Source: Chitinophaga pinensis (GTDB lineage: Bacteria; Bacteroidota; Bacteroidia; UKL13-3). Taken from it: a stretch of DNA of 64,000 nt. Shown here piece by piece: positions 1 through 8,643 of this stretch (its first letter is position 1; each line of letters starts with the position of its first letter). The translations under genes were made by a program, and so were the position numbers. The stretch covers positions 1-64,000 of the forward strand of contig CAMDHZ010000015.1 in NCBI GenBank assembly GCA_945898275.1, in the 5' to 3' direction. The notes below the pieces were generated by a model, which saw only the letters and a program-made list of their open reading frames with translations, did no database searches and had not been told where the DNA came from.

Positions 1-1015
1 GGCGCGGGGGCTTCGCCGCCGCGCCTTCTTCGCTCTTAGCACCAACTGCCCCTTGGTTAAACAAATCAAACACCCCAGCTGCCCCTTGGCCACTCGCCTT
101 ATCGCTAACTGCCTGCTTGCCACCTTCAACAGCACTTACTGGGTTACCAAACAACCTTGCAGCCAAAGTTTTAAACTCAAGCTCAGCAAATAATTTTTCA
201 GTTGCCTCCTTGTCTGCTGGCTCTAATAGCAATTTTTCTTCTTCAAAAGCAATAGGAACATTGATATCAATAGTAGCCAAACGCTTAGAGAGTAAAGCTT
301 GCTCTTTGTTGTTTTCTACATTCTCCTTTTGTTTTCCTTTGAGCTCATGCGTATGCGCCAATAAGCCCTCTACACTGCCATATTTTTGAACAAGCAGCTT
401 GGAAGTCTTTTCACCTATTCCTGGCACCCCAGGTATATTATCTACGGCATCCCCCCATAAACCTAAAATATCAATGACTTGCTTTACCTCAGAAATTTCC
501 CACTTCTTTAAAACTTCTGGCACACCCATTATTTCAATGTCATTACCCATTCTAGCAGGCTTATAAACAAAAATATTTTCCTCCACCAACTGCGCAAAAT
601 CTTTATCTGGCGTCATCATAAAAACAGTAAAACCCTCTTTAGCTGCTTGCTTAGCAAGTGTTCCTATAATATCATCCGCTTCATAACCATCCATTACCAA
701 AAGTGGAATGCGCATGGCTCTTACCACATCCATAATATAAGGCAAAGATTTGCTAATATCCTCTGGCATTTCTTCTCTATGCGCTTTGTATGCCTCAAAC
801 TCTATATGCCTAGCAGTTGGTGCCGAGGTGTCAAATGAAACGCCTATATGAGTTGGCTTTTCTCTTTTAATTACATCTAATAAAGTAGTAGTGAATCCAA
901 AAATAGCCGAAGTATTAAAACCATAACTCGTAACACGAGGATTTTGACTAAAGGCAAAATAAGCACGGTAAACCAAGGCCATGCCATCTAATAAAAAAAG
1001 TTTCTTTGGAGTCAT
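1..1015 (-). CDS. polA: DNA polymerase I, N-terminal 5'-3' exonuclease part (runs off the window)
   Basis: The first 338 codons of a gene whose 3' end lies before base 1. It begins MTPKKLFLLDGMALVYRAYF with the FEN-type metal-binding Asp at residue 10, has YEADDIIG near residue 110, and the helix-hairpin-helix DAVDNIPGVPGIGEKTSKLL near 190. These are the 5' nuclease domain hallmarks of Pol I, which removes RNA primers and nick-translates. From about residue 310 an Ala/Gly/Lys-rich low-complexity stretch follows, probably the linker to the next domain. The ATG at 1013-1015 was chosen because homologues start a few residues before the LLDG motif. The polymerase domain is not visible, so a stand-alone exonuclease cannot be excluded, but the linker argues for full Pol I. 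Confidence 0.9.
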   Translation of the reverse strand, partial: MTPKKLFLLDGMALVYRAYFAFSQNPRVTSYGFNTSAIFGFTTTLLDVIKREKPTHIGVSFDTSAPTARHIEFEAYKAHREEMPEDISKSLPYIMDVVRAMRIPLLVMDGYEADDIIGTLAKQAAKEGFTVFMMTPDKDFAQLVEENIFVYKPARMGNDIEIMGVPEVLKKWEISEVKQVIDILGLWGDAVDNIPGVPGIGEKTSKLLVQKYGSVEGLLAHTHELKGKQKENVENNKEQALLSKRLATIDINVPIAFEEEKLLLEPADKEATEKLFAELEFKTLAARLFGNPVSAVEGGKQAVSDKASGQGAAGVFDLFNQGAVGAKSEEGAAAKPPR

Positions 1016-1085
1016 GCACGCAAGATATATAAATATTCATTTACAGAAATATTTTGCTGACATTGTGCATGCATCTTTCGAAATT

Positions 1086-1895
1086 TCACTGCAACCTAAA
1101 CACAATGGGTAACATTAACCTAACTGCTACTGGCTTACCATTTTGAGTGGCAGGTGTCCATTTAGGCATCTCATTAATTACCCTAACTGCCTCTTCATCG
1201 CAACCAAACCCAATTCCCTTTTCAACTTCACTCATTTGGATGCTGCCATCTGCTGCAATCACAAAGGATAAAACAACTTTCCCTTCCTTTGAATTCTCCC
1301 TAGCAAAGCTTGGATAGTTAAGGTTCTTCCCTATAAATGCATACATTGCTTCAAGTCCACCCGGAAACTCTGCCATTACCCCAACCGAAGAAGCATCCAA
1401 TATTTCTGGCTCCTTGGGAACACCTAATATTGGTAATCCACCCGGAATTCCACCTGGTAATCCCGGCAGTCCAATTCCACCTATGCTCGCACTGCTACTG
1501 CCTGTTCCAGACATCCCTTGAATCACAGCATGAACCATTTTCTTTACTTCTGGTTTTTTAGCTCGTTTTTCAGGTATTTTTTTATCCGGTACAATCACAA
1601 ATTCAGCATTGGCTAATTCCATTTCAAACCCTGACATTACTTCTACAATATCACCACATATAATTGTTGTACCTTTTGGCTGTGGAGCATTCGGAAACAA
1701 AGGCGCAAATGAGTCAATAGGATGGTTTAACAAAGTAATTCCTACTACCAGAACAAAAGGTAGTAATGTAAAAATTAAACTTTTGTTTACACGAGAAGGA
1801 TATGCCTTGCGCAAAGCATAAGCACCATAACTTTTGTTTCTTTTTTCAAACACCACCTCATCAAGGTTTTGTTTGTTGGAATTAAATAGTAGCAT
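1086..1895 (-). CDS. TonB family energy transducer
   Basis: A 269-residue protein that should couple the proton-motive force (through ExbBD) to TonB-dependent outer-membrane transporters. The N-terminus has VFEKRNKSYGAYALRKAY, the cytoplasmic signature of Bacteroidota TonB proteins, then one membrane helix (about residues 40-60), a Pro/Gly-rich periplasmic linker, and a C-terminal TonB_C domain (about 180-269) with FPGG, the NLNYPSFAREN stretch and W-T-P-A. The open frame extends 23 codons further upstream, but the ATG at 1895 places the EKRNKSYGAYALR motif at the usual distance from the start. It stands alone; no exbB/exbD is next to it. Confidence 0.88.
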   Translation of the reverse strand: MLLFNSNKQNLDEVVFEKRNKSYGAYALRKAYPSRVNKSLIFTLLPFVLVVGITLLNHPIDSFAPLFPNAPQPKGTTIICGDIVEVMSGFEMELANAEFVIVPDKKIPEKRAKKPEVKKMVHAVIQGMSGTGSSSASIGGIGLPGLPGGIPGGLPILGVPKEPEILDASSVGVMAEFPGGLEAMYAFIGKNLNYPSFARENSKEGKVVLSFVIAADGSIQMSEVEKGIGFGCDEEAVRVINEMPKWTPATQNGKPVAVRLMLPIVFRLQ

Positions 1896-2010
1896 AATAG
1901 TATTGTTTAATTTGTAACCAATTGATGCTGTACTAACCCAAATTCCACAAACTATGGTATTCAAATTTTTTAAACTGACTATTATCTGACAAATACAAAA
2001 GTTAAGACAT

Positions 2011-2044
2011 AAAAAAGGCCGTCTCTTCGAGACAGCCTTTTTTT
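2011..2044 (-). terminator. Rho-independent terminator after the HiPIP gene
   Basis: An A-run, GGC-GTCTC, a TTC loop, GAGAC-GCC and a T-run form a strong hairpin flanked by A and T tracts, so it can work in both directions. It lies just downstream of the HiPIP stop codon and upstream of tonB, both on the minus strand, and would separate the two transcripts. Confidence 0.8.
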
Positions 2045-2060
2045 GTTTTTCTGTTAAGAA

Positions 2061-2432
2061 TTAAGCTTCTTTCTTGTTCCAAGTTTTGCAGTAACCTTCT
2101 GGCGTAACCGGACCTTTAAACAATTGGCATCCACCACAACCATTGGCTTGAGTGCCTGCTTGGTAGAAACGGCAGTTTGTGCAATTTTTGTCAGCTTCTG
2201 TAGATTTAGCAACATAGCCTAATGACTCACGTTGTTTCAAATCTGCTTCTGCAACACTACTCAAGTCGTTGCAATCTGCAGTAGTAGCAGGAGCCGCAGC
2301 TTCTGGTGCAGGTGCTGCTTCTGGTGCTGTTTTATTTTCAGTCTTAGGCGCGTCGCCGCCACATGCAGCTACTAATACACTTGTAGAAAGTGCCCCAAAG
2401 GCAAATGCTTTTAAGAATTTTTTTCTATCCAT
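2061..2432 (-). CDS. High-potential iron-sulfur protein (HiPIP), lipoprotein
   Basis: A 123-residue exported electron carrier. The C-terminal half has the HiPIP cysteine pattern: C-T-N-C-R-F-Y, then C-G-G-C-Q-L-F, then G-Y-C, ligands of a [4Fe-4S]2+/3+ cluster. The start DRKKFLKAF followed by a hydrophobic run and V-A-A-C-G looks like a Tat-type leader merged with a lipobox (Cys near residue 24), suggesting a membrane-anchored protein. An Ala/Pro/Glu-rich linker separates anchor and domain. The ATG at 2432 was preferred over one eight codons upstream because it puts the basic RKKFLK directly at the N-terminus. The partner redox proteins are not in the window. Confidence 0.85.
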   Translation of the reverse strand: MDRKKFLKAFAFGALSTSVLVAACGGDAPKTENKTAPEAAPAPEAAAPATTADCNDLSSVAEADLKQRESLGYVAKSTEADKNCTNCRFYQAGTQANGCGGCQLFKGPVTPEGYCKTWNKKEA

Positions 2433-2529
2433 TGTTGTAAAAATTAATTGGTTCAAACTTACTACTTACAACATAGGCGAAGCCTAACTGTTCTGTTAAA
2501 TTTGCAATTTAGAATCAGACTAATTAAAG

Positions 2530-2859
2530 TTATTTTCCAATGAAATTATAGATATAATAACCAACTGCTAAAACCACGGCTAACCATATCAAATTAATAA
2601 GCGCACGAATCATCATGCTTACATAAGCAATTACCGCAATGATTAAAAATATCACGCCTATAGTTAACAATTCATTTTGGTAACTAGACAAATAGCTGAT
2701 GTCCTTTACTTGCAAAGTGTGCATTAGCGTTTTTCCAAATGGATAACTTGGTTTTTTATCTAAAAAACTCACATTAGCATATTCTATAAATGCCCTACCC
2801 GATATTAAAGGAGCAGCAATCATCAAAGCAAGACTGATAATTTTCTTTATTATTTTCAT
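2530..2859 (-). CDS. Small membrane protein of unknown function
   Basis: 109 residues. An N-terminal hydrophobic segment (about 8-22) is followed by a polar stretch of about 45 residues and two closely spaced hydrophobic segments (about 66-86 and 88-105), so it probably spans the inner membrane two or three times. No family recognised. It lies 15 bases downstream of the ftcD stop on the same strand and its ATG follows an A/T-rich leader, so it may be read with another transcript. Confidence 0.55.
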   Translation of the reverse strand: MKIIKKIISLALMIAAPLISGRAFIEYANVSFLDKKPSYPFGKTLMHTLQVKDISYLSSYQNELLTIGVIFLIIAVIAYVSMMIRALINLIWLAVVLAVGYYIYNFIGK

Positions 2860-2874
2860 GCAAGGTTGTTTTAA

Positions 2875-4560
2875 CTAGACCAATGCCTGTTCTACTAATG
2901 CAAGGATACTATCACATTCTTCATGGTTGCGCTTTAGCAAATCCTTTGTTTTTGCAACAATTTCTTTTGCGTAGGCCTCATCTTTTAATCCTTTGGCATT
3001 AACCAAAACATTAAAATAAGCACCTCGCACTGCCGTTTTCACACATAATACCCCAACACCAGCATCTGTAATAGAATTTTGATTTCCCTCTACTACCATT
3101 GCTCTTAGCATTGGCAAGGCTTCAAAGGAGGTTTGCATTACACTATAAGGTACTTGGCATGCATATTTTGTTGCAGCTTCAATGGCCTCAGTTCTTGCAG
3201 CCTTCTCAGTTTCATTGCTTTTAGGTAGCGCAAAAGCTTCCATAATTTTATTAAAGGCTCGGGTGTCTTCATCAACTGCTTTCAATAATTTTTCTTTAAC
3301 GGTTTGACCCAACTCCGCCCAATCACTGAATACCGAAATTTTGTCTTCCCAGCCTCTTTTTCCAGCACTTAAATTAGCCACCATGGTTCCTAAGGCAACC
3401 CCTAAACTCCCTACATAAGCGCTAATAGAACCGCCGCCTGGGGCAGGACTTTCACTGGCAGTTTCATCAGAAAACGCTCTTAAATTCATGCCAATGAGTT
3501 TCTCCTCAGCTGCATTCTTTAACTTATATTCAATGATTTTTTGTTGTGGATCAAAAGGACCTAATTCATCTAAACCCAAAGATTTAATTGCAATTTGTAT
3601 TAATTCTGATTCACTTACACCAAGCGATCTTCCTTGCATTTTTAAATAATGCTTACCTGCGCTTAACATGGCTTCTAATGGAATTAATCCAACCAATTCA
3701 GAACCAGTCACCCTCAATCCTCTTTGCGCTGCACTTTTGCAAACCTCATCAAAAGCGGTATGAACAGCCGTTATTTTATAATTGGTTAGGTTCATACTAA
3801 TCTGCGCTATACCATATTCTTCAATAAACCAACCAATGGCTTTGCAGGCTTTTAAAGTTCCTGGAATTCTAACATCATTCCCTTCTGCATCTTTTACTAC
3901 CTTACCTGTGATTGGATTACCCTCACGTTTTACCCTACCAGCCTCACGCACGTCAAATGCCACAGAATTTGCCAACCTAACTGATTTTGTATTTAGATTG
4001 ATATTGTAAGCAATTAAGAAGTCCCTTGCCCCAATTACAGTTCCACCAGCACGTTCATTAAACACAGCTGGACCAAAATCTGGCTTCCATTCAGGTAATT
4101 TAATTTTATCGAAGAATCCTTCATACTCACCTCCACGAATGATAGAAAGGTTATTACGCGATTTATCTGCCTGCGCATATTCATATAAATAAACAGGTAC
4201 CTGTAATTCCTCTCCTACTCTTTTGCCTAACATTTGAGCGTACACAGCAGTTTCTTCCATGCTAATGCCACTAACTGGAATTAACGGACAAACATCAGTT
4301 GCGCCCATTCTTGGGTGCTCCCCTTTGTGTTTGCGCATGTCTATTAATTCTGAAGCCTTTTTTATGGCCCTAAAGGCTGCTTCTATTACGGGTTCTGGTT
4401 CTCCAACGATAGTAACTACAGTGCGGTTAGTGGCTTTTCCTGGGTCTACATCTAATAACAATACACCCTCAACTTTCTCCATTTCATCAGTTATCTGCTT
4501 AATTATGGTTAAGTCGTTTCCTTCACTAAAATTTGGAACACATTCAATTAACTTTTTCAT
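2875..4560 (-). CDS. ftcD: Fused glutamate formimidoyltransferase / formimidoyl-THF cyclodeaminase
   Basis: A 561-residue bifunctional enzyme of histidine degradation. It moves the formimino group of N-formimino-glutamate to tetrahydrofolate and then deaminates it to 5,10-methenyl-THF. The N-terminal transferase (about 1-330) opens ECVPNFSEGND and has DVDPGKATNRTVVT and KHKGEHPRMGATDVCP. The cyclodeaminase (about 350-555) shows SPAPGGGSISAYVGSLG. This fused layout is known from animals and from Bacteroidota. hutH, hutU and hutI are not adjacent, so the pathway must be completed elsewhere. Confidence 0.93.
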   Translation of the reverse strand: MKKLIECVPNFSEGNDLTIIKQITDEMEKVEGVLLLDVDPGKATNRTVVTIVGEPEPVIEAAFRAIKKASELIDMRKHKGEHPRMGATDVCPLIPVSGISMEETAVYAQMLGKRVGEELQVPVYLYEYAQADKSRNNLSIIRGGEYEGFFDKIKLPEWKPDFGPAVFNERAGGTVIGARDFLIAYNINLNTKSVRLANSVAFDVREAGRVKREGNPITGKVVKDAEGNDVRIPGTLKACKAIGWFIEEYGIAQISMNLTNYKITAVHTAFDEVCKSAAQRGLRVTGSELVGLIPLEAMLSAGKHYLKMQGRSLGVSESELIQIAIKSLGLDELGPFDPQQKIIEYKLKNAAEEKLIGMNLRAFSDETASESPAPGGGSISAYVGSLGVALGTMVANLSAGKRGWEDKISVFSDWAELGQTVKEKLLKAVDEDTRAFNKIMEAFALPKSNETEKAARTEAIEAATKYACQVPYSVMQTSFEALPMLRAMVVEGNQNSITDAGVGVLCVKTAVRGAYFNVLVNAKGLKDEAYAKEIVAKTKDLLKRNHEECDSILALVEQALV

Positions 4561-4585
4561 ATTAAATACTATGTTTTATTTTTAC

Positions 4586-4600
4586 TTGGTTCAAACCGAA
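4586..4600 (+). repeat. Dispersed 15-nt motif, exact copy (TTGGTTCAAACCGAA)
   Basis: Exact copy of the motif scattered through the core part of the window. It sits in the intergenic stretch between the ftcD start and the stop codon of the DUF721 gene. The core GGTTCAAACC is a near-palindrome (GGTT-2-AACC). Confidence 0.7.
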
Positions 4601-4602
4601 AA

Positions 4603-4893
4603 CTAACGAATGATAACCTCTTCAATGAATTCGCAGTTTAATTCTTTATTTACAATCTCTTTGATGCGCTCCCGTTGATATCCTAATTCATTGCGCAAGG
4701 CTGGAGAACTTATTTTTACGGTAAGTTGGCCTTTATAAATGCTAATTTTTTCTGTGTATTTGGCAATTGGTTCACCTACCCAATTGGGCCACGACTCAAT
4801 TACCTGAGCTTCTAACAGTTTGGCTTTTAGTGCGCCCTGATTCACAAAACTGCTTATCAGGTCCTTTAATTCTTTTTCGTCTTGAAATCTCAT
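4603..4893 (-). CDS. DUF721 (DciA-like) protein
   Basis: 96 residues with the DUF721 pattern: an amphipathic N-terminal helix, then V-I-E-S-W-P-N-W-V-G-E and L-T-V-K-I-S-S-P-A-L-R-N-E-L. In other phyla members of this family (DciA) help load the replicative helicase; in Bacteroidota the role is inferred only. It is followed 42 bases later by ftcD on the same strand. Confidence 0.75.
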   Translation of the reverse strand: MRFQDEKELKDLISSFVNQGALKAKLLEAQVIESWPNWVGEPIAKYTEKISIYKGQLTVKISSPALRNELGYQRERIKEIVNKELNCEFIEEVIIR

Positions 4894-5013
4894 GTCTTGG
4901 GTTCAAATATCTGAAAAAAAGCGAGTTCATTTCACATGTTTGTAAACTTTGATTAGAATCAGTTTTTGTTTCATAGATTATCAATATCTTGCAGGCCTTC
5001 TTAAAGTAAATAG

Positions 5014-6087
5014 ATGGCTAAAATTAAATTTAACAACAGCAACGCACAATTTTTTAACACTTTAAAATCTCGTGTAGACCAGTATTTCAAAGAAAAAAAC
5101 ATTCGACAAACTGGCAATTTTAAGCTATATTCAAAAACAGCTATACTCCTGAGCATCCTAGTGATTTGTTATATCACTTTGGTTTTTTTCACTCCAGAAA
5201 ATGGTTGGTTGGCCTTGTTTATTGCAGCAGTTATGGGCTTAGACATGGCAGCTATTGGATTTAATGTGATGCACGATGGTGCTCATGGCAGTTATAGTAG
5301 CAAAAAATGGGTAAACGACATGATGAGCTATTCTCTGAATGTTTTAGGCGGCTCAAGTATGATGTGGAAACAAAAGCACAACATCAACCACCATTCATAC
5401 CCAAACATCGAAGGTATGGATGATGATATTGACATCAAACCATTTATACGAGTACATAGCACACAACCTAAATATTGGTTTCACCGCTTTCAGCATGTTT
5501 ATGGATTATTTCTATATGGATTAACTTATTTATTTTGGATATTCATGAACGACTTTAATAAGTATTTTAAAGGAAAAATTTCAGATTTTACACCTATTCG
5601 CAAAATTAAACCTTCAGAACATATTGCGTTTTGGGCAACCAAAATTGGGTATGTTGGATTGTTCTTAGTGTTGCCAATTTTCTTTGCTGGATTAGTAAAC
5701 ACAATCATTGGATACATGGTTGCAGTATTTATTTGCGGCTTAACCATTGCAATTGTATTCCAATTGGCGCATGTGGTAGAAGACGCTGAGTTTATAGATA
5801 CACATGGTGAAAGCGCTAAAATTGAAACTGAATGGGCCGTTCATCAAATTAATACTACTTTTAATTTTGCAACCCGCAGTAAAACCGTTAGTTGGCTATT
5901 AGGGGGATTAAACTTTCAAGTAGAACATCATTTGTTTCCAAAGATTAGCCATGTGCATTATCCACAGATAAATAAAATCATCAAGCAAACTTGTAAAGAG
6001 TTTAACATTGCTTATAATGAGTTCCCAACAGTTGTATCGGCGATTAGGTCTCACCTCAAACATCTAAAACAGGTAGGAACAGCATAA
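5014..6087 (+). CDS. Membrane fatty acid desaturase (acyl-CoA/acyl-lipid front-end type)
   Basis: A 357-residue integral-membrane di-iron desaturase. The three histidine boxes are visible: HDGAH (about residue 89), HNINHH (about 127) and QVEHHLFP (about 311). Four to five hydrophobic segments lie between boxes. The QxxHH third box is typical of linoleoyl-CoA-type (delta-6-like) desaturases of Bacteroidota. It introduces a double bond into an acyl chain using O2 and an electron donor. It is a single-gene unit closed by a terminator at 6133-6168. Confidence 0.87.
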   Translation: MAKIKFNNSNAQFFNTLKSRVDQYFKEKNIRQTGNFKLYSKTAILLSILVICYITLVFFTPENGWLALFIAAVMGLDMAAIGFNVMHDGAHGSYSSKKWVNDMMSYSLNVLGGSSMMWKQKHNINHHSYPNIEGMDDDIDIKPFIRVHSTQPKYWFHRFQHVYGLFLYGLTYLFWIFMNDFNKYFKGKISDFTPIRKIKPSEHIAFWATKIGYVGLFLVLPIFFAGLVNTIIGYMVAVFICGLTIAIVFQLAHVVEDAEFIDTHGESAKIETEWAVHQINTTFNFATRSKTVSWLLGGLNFQVEHHLFPKISHVHYPQINKIIKQTCKEFNIAYNEFPTVVSAIRSHLKHLKQVGTA

Positions 6088-6093
6088 GAAGTC

Positions 6094-6107
6094 TTGGTTT
6101 GAACCAA
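6094..6107 (+). repeat. Near copy of the dispersed motif, perfectly palindromic (TTGGTTTGAACCAA)
   Basis: TTGGTT-TG-AACCAA lies seven bases after the desaturase stop, ahead of its terminator hairpin. Both halves match the dispersed 15-nt motif. Confidence 0.55.
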
Positions 6108-6132
6108 CTAGCATTTTTAAAATTTAAAAAGT

Positions 6133-6168
6133 AAAAAGAGGCCATTTGAAAAAATAGCCTCTTTTTTT
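6133..6168 (+). terminator. Rho-independent terminator after the desaturase
   Basis: AAAAAGAGGC and GCCTCTTTTT pair over ten bases around a 14-nt A-rich loop and end in a T-run. Confidence 0.85.
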
Positions 6169-6200
6169 ATGTTCTTTGAGACAAATAAAAGCTAATTAAG

Positions 6201-6782
6201 ATGGAAGAAACTAATTTTTTAAGTACTATTTTCATTGAGCATAATTTTAAAAATGAGGATTTAAAAACCATTTTATCGCAATACCAAAAGGTAGAATTTG
6301 ACAAAAACGATTTTTTAATGACAGAAGGAAATTCAGCCAATTATTACTTCTTCCTTGAAAGCGGTTTTGCTCGGTCATATGTAATAGACTTGGATGGAAA
6401 TGATATTACCACAAAATTTTTTAGCACCAAAGACATTATTATCGATTGGCATTCCTATTTCTTGAAAAAAAATTGCATAGAAAATATACAAGCCATTACA
6501 GCTTGCACTGCATGGAAAATAACTTTCGAAAACTTCATGAAACTCTTTAAAATAGAGGCCTTCAGAGAAGTTGGAAGAACAAGGTTAGTAAATAATTATT
6601 TTGAATTGAAAAACCATGCAGTTTCAATTATCTCCGATCCTGCCAAAGATAGGTATCTCAATTTAATAAAAACAAAACCTGACATCGTTCACAATGTGCC
6701 ATTAAAACAAATTGCTACATACCTTGGCATCACAGATACTTCATTGAGCAGAATTAGAAAAGAAATTGCAGAAATAAAATGA
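6201..6782 (+). CDS. Crp/Fnr-family transcriptional regulator
   Basis: 193 residues. The N-terminal cyclic-nucleotide-binding-like beta-roll (about 25-115) has E-G-N-S-A-N-Y-Y-F-F-L-E-S-G, and the C-terminal helix-turn-helix (about 165-190) reads V-P-L-K-Q-I-A-T-Y-L-G-I-T-D-T-S-L-S-R-I-R. No cysteine cluster of FNR type is present, so it does not look like an oxygen sensor. The stop codon overlaps the next start (ATGA), so it is translationally coupled to the membrane protein at 6779 and probably controls this operon. Confidence 0.85.
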   Translation: MEETNFLSTIFIEHNFKNEDLKTILSQYQKVEFDKNDFLMTEGNSANYYFFLESGFARSYVIDLDGNDITTKFFSTKDIIIDWHSYFLKKNCIENIQAITACTAWKITFENFMKLFKIEAFREVGRTRLVNNYFELKNHAVSIISDPAKDRYLNLIKTKPDIVHNVPLKQIATYLGITDTSLSRIRKEIAEIK

Positions 6783-7498
6783 ATACCTTAGTTCAATATC
6801 CATTGCCCGAATGGCTTTCGATTTTATTTCTAATTGCAATTCCGCTGCCATTTCTATTAATTCTATCATTTATAAAAAAACAGCGGGTAAAAGGTTCAAA
6901 TGACTTTGCATTTTATGCGGTAGGGCTATTTTTCCTTTTGTATTTAGCTTATATAAGCTTTGCTAGTTTTAAAGGATGGTTCAATGTGGTTTCATTTCCA
7001 CCAAGAGTTTTAATCTTAAGTACATTCCCTTATGGCTTCTTGCTTTTTGGTTTTGTAATGAATACACGGACTTTTAAAAATATAATTGAAAATTCAGCAC
7101 TTGAAAACCTTGTTAAGCTTCATCTTTTTAGAGTTGTAGGAGTATTCTTTATTTTATTAGCTTTTTATGATGCCTTACCAAAACCCTTTGCACTACTAGC
7201 AGGCTTTGGAGATGTTATTACAGCAATCAGCAGTGTTTTTGTTGCAAAGGCTATTAGCAATAAAAAGCCCTATGCGCAAAAACTAGTAACCTTTTGGAAC
7301 ATTTTTGGCACCATAGATATTCTATTTACAGCCATTGCCGCCAATATTCTCACCAAAATATCGATAGACACAGGTGTGATGGGAGTTGACGCCTTGGCCA
7401 AGTTTCCTTTTTATATTATTCCAGCCTTTGCCCCTCCTACCATTTTGTTGATGCATTGGGTAATTTTCAAAAAGATAAAGACAAATTATGGATCTTAA
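6779..7498 (+). CDS. Multi-pass membrane protein, unknown function
   Basis: 239 residues with about six hydrophobic segments (roughly 12-33, 45-63, 75-93, 118-138, 142-160, 205-232). No family recognised with confidence. It overlaps the Crp-like regulator by four bases and is likely its first target. A similar-looking six-helix protein lies at 8644-9339 but I see no clear residue-by-residue similarity. Confidence 0.6.
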   Translation: MNTLVQYPLPEWLSILFLIAIPLPFLLILSFIKKQRVKGSNDFAFYAVGLFFLLYLAYISFASFKGWFNVVSFPPRVLILSTFPYGFLLFGFVMNTRTFKNIIENSALENLVKLHLFRVVGVFFILLAFYDALPKPFALLAGFGDVITAISSVFVAKAISNKKPYAQKLVTFWNIFGTIDILFTAIAANILTKISIDTGVMGVDALAKFPFYIIPAFAPPTILLMHWVIFKKIKTNYGS

Positions 7499-7501
7499 TA
7501 T

Positions 7502-7521
7502 TTCTTGCCCTATGGCAAGAA
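7502..7521 (+). terminator. Hairpin directly after the 6779-7498 gene
   Basis: TTCTTGCC-CTAT-GGCAAGAA forms a perfect eight-base stem with a tetraloop three bases past the stop. There is no T-run, so it may protect the 3' end or attenuate rather than terminate. Confidence 0.4.
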
Positions 7522-7572
7522 TTGAGAAGTAATTGAAGCCAATCTTTGTGCCATCATTAACAACAAAACAAA

Positions 7573-7926
7573 ATGAACATGGTACAAACTAAAGAATTCA
7601 TGCTATTGTTTCGCTTCGAACCTAGCAACAACTATCAACCCACTGCAGAAGAAATTAATGCGATGCACCAACAATGGAGCGCTTTTATTAGCCACATTGC
7701 TTTTCAAGAAAAACTCATTAGCACCCACCAACTAGGCTTTGAAGGAATGCAAATTTCTTCAGACAAATCTGTTCAAGAAGGCATTTGTATTGCCAACAAT
7801 TTAACCCTTGCCGGAAACATGGTTTTGTTAGCAAGCTCACTTGAAGAAGCAACAGAAATGGCTAAAAACTGTCCTATCCTTTTTATGGGTGGTACTGTTG
7901 AAGTAAGGAACATACAACCCATGTAA
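7573..7926 (+). CDS. YciI/YCII-like (DGPF) small protein
   Basis: 117 residues resembling the YciI-like dimeric ferredoxin-fold family: E-F-M-L-L-F-R near the start, a central G-I-C-I-A, and a C-terminal L-L-A-S-S-L-E-E-A-T-E-M-A-K-N-C-P pattern. Members are thought to bind or turn over small organic molecules, with no settled reaction. The start could also be the second Met (three codons later). It sits between the Crp-like operon and an SRPBCC protein, all on the same strand. Confidence 0.65.
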   Translation: MNMVQTKEFMLLFRFEPSNNYQPTAEEINAMHQQWSAFISHIAFQEKLISTHQLGFEGMQISSDKSVQEGICIANNLTLAGNMVLLASSLEEATEMAKNCPILFMGGTVEVRNIQPM

Positions 7927-7957
7927 ATCAAAATAATAACACATAATAATCTTTAAA

Positions 7958-8503
7958 ATGAATAAGAAAATGATATTAGGAACAATCGCAATTGCTTTGA
8001 TAGCATTCTTAGCCTTTGGTTTTTACAAATCAAGCGAATTAAAAACCATACAAATTGTTAAAACAGTAACCATAAAAGGGTCAAGACAAGAAGTGTTTGA
8101 CATGGTTAAATACTTAAACAATTTCCCTAAATGGTCGCCATTTTATGCCCAAGACCCTAGTCAAAAGTACGAGGTAAAAGGAATTGATGGAACTGTTGGT
8201 GCACAATACCATTGGGATGGAAACAAGGGTAAAGACCTAGGTTTCCAAGAAATTGTAAAAATTGACGAACTAAATTTTATAGGTATGAAATGCGATATAC
8301 AAAAGCCTTTTGTGGCCAAACCAACCTTTGATTATTACTTTACCGAGACCAATATTGGAATTGAAGTTAAACAAGATTTCAAGGTTGAATCTGGTTTACC
8401 AAATACTTTTTTTATGTGGCTCTTTGGCGCAAAAGCAGAGATGGAAAAAACCAACCAACAAGGTTTAGAACTGTTAAAGCTAGCAGTCGAAAAACAATCC
8501 TAA
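7958..8503 (+). CDS. Membrane-anchored SRPBCC (START/polyketide-cyclase-like) protein
   Basis: 181 residues: one N-terminal membrane helix (about 5-23), then a START-type lipid-binding fold with V-T-I-K-G-S-R-Q-E-V-F-D-M-V and N-N-F-P-K-W-S-P-F near the ligand-pocket entrance. A homologous protein with the same layout is encoded at 43325-43864. The family binds hydrophobic ligands; the ligand here is unknown. It is the last gene before a long terminator hairpin. Confidence 0.75.
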   Translation: MNKKMILGTIAIALIAFLAFGFYKSSELKTIQIVKTVTIKGSRQEVFDMVKYLNNFPKWSPFYAQDPSQKYEVKGIDGTVGAQYHWDGNKGKDLGFQEIVKIDELNFIGMKCDIQKPFVAKPTFDYYFTETNIGIEVKQDFKVESGLPNTFFMWLFGAKAEMEKTNQQGLELLKLAVEKQS

Positions 8504-8521
8504 CAAATATATCCCAAGCCG

Positions 8522-8578
8522 AACTCTTTTATTTTAGCTAGTAGCCATTAGGAGACTTTCTAAAATAAAAGAGTTTTT
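8522..8578 (+). terminator. Strong terminator closing the Crp-like operon
   Basis: AACTCTTTTATTTTAG at 8522-8537 pairs perfectly over 16 bases with 8560-8575, followed by a short T-run; the 22-nt loop can fold further. It lies 18 bases after the SRPBCC stop. Confidence 0.8.
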
Positions 8579-8643
8579 AAATTCCCTTTTAATTACAAGA
8601 CAAACAATTCTTTTCTACTTTCGTTCAATCAAAATTAACTTCT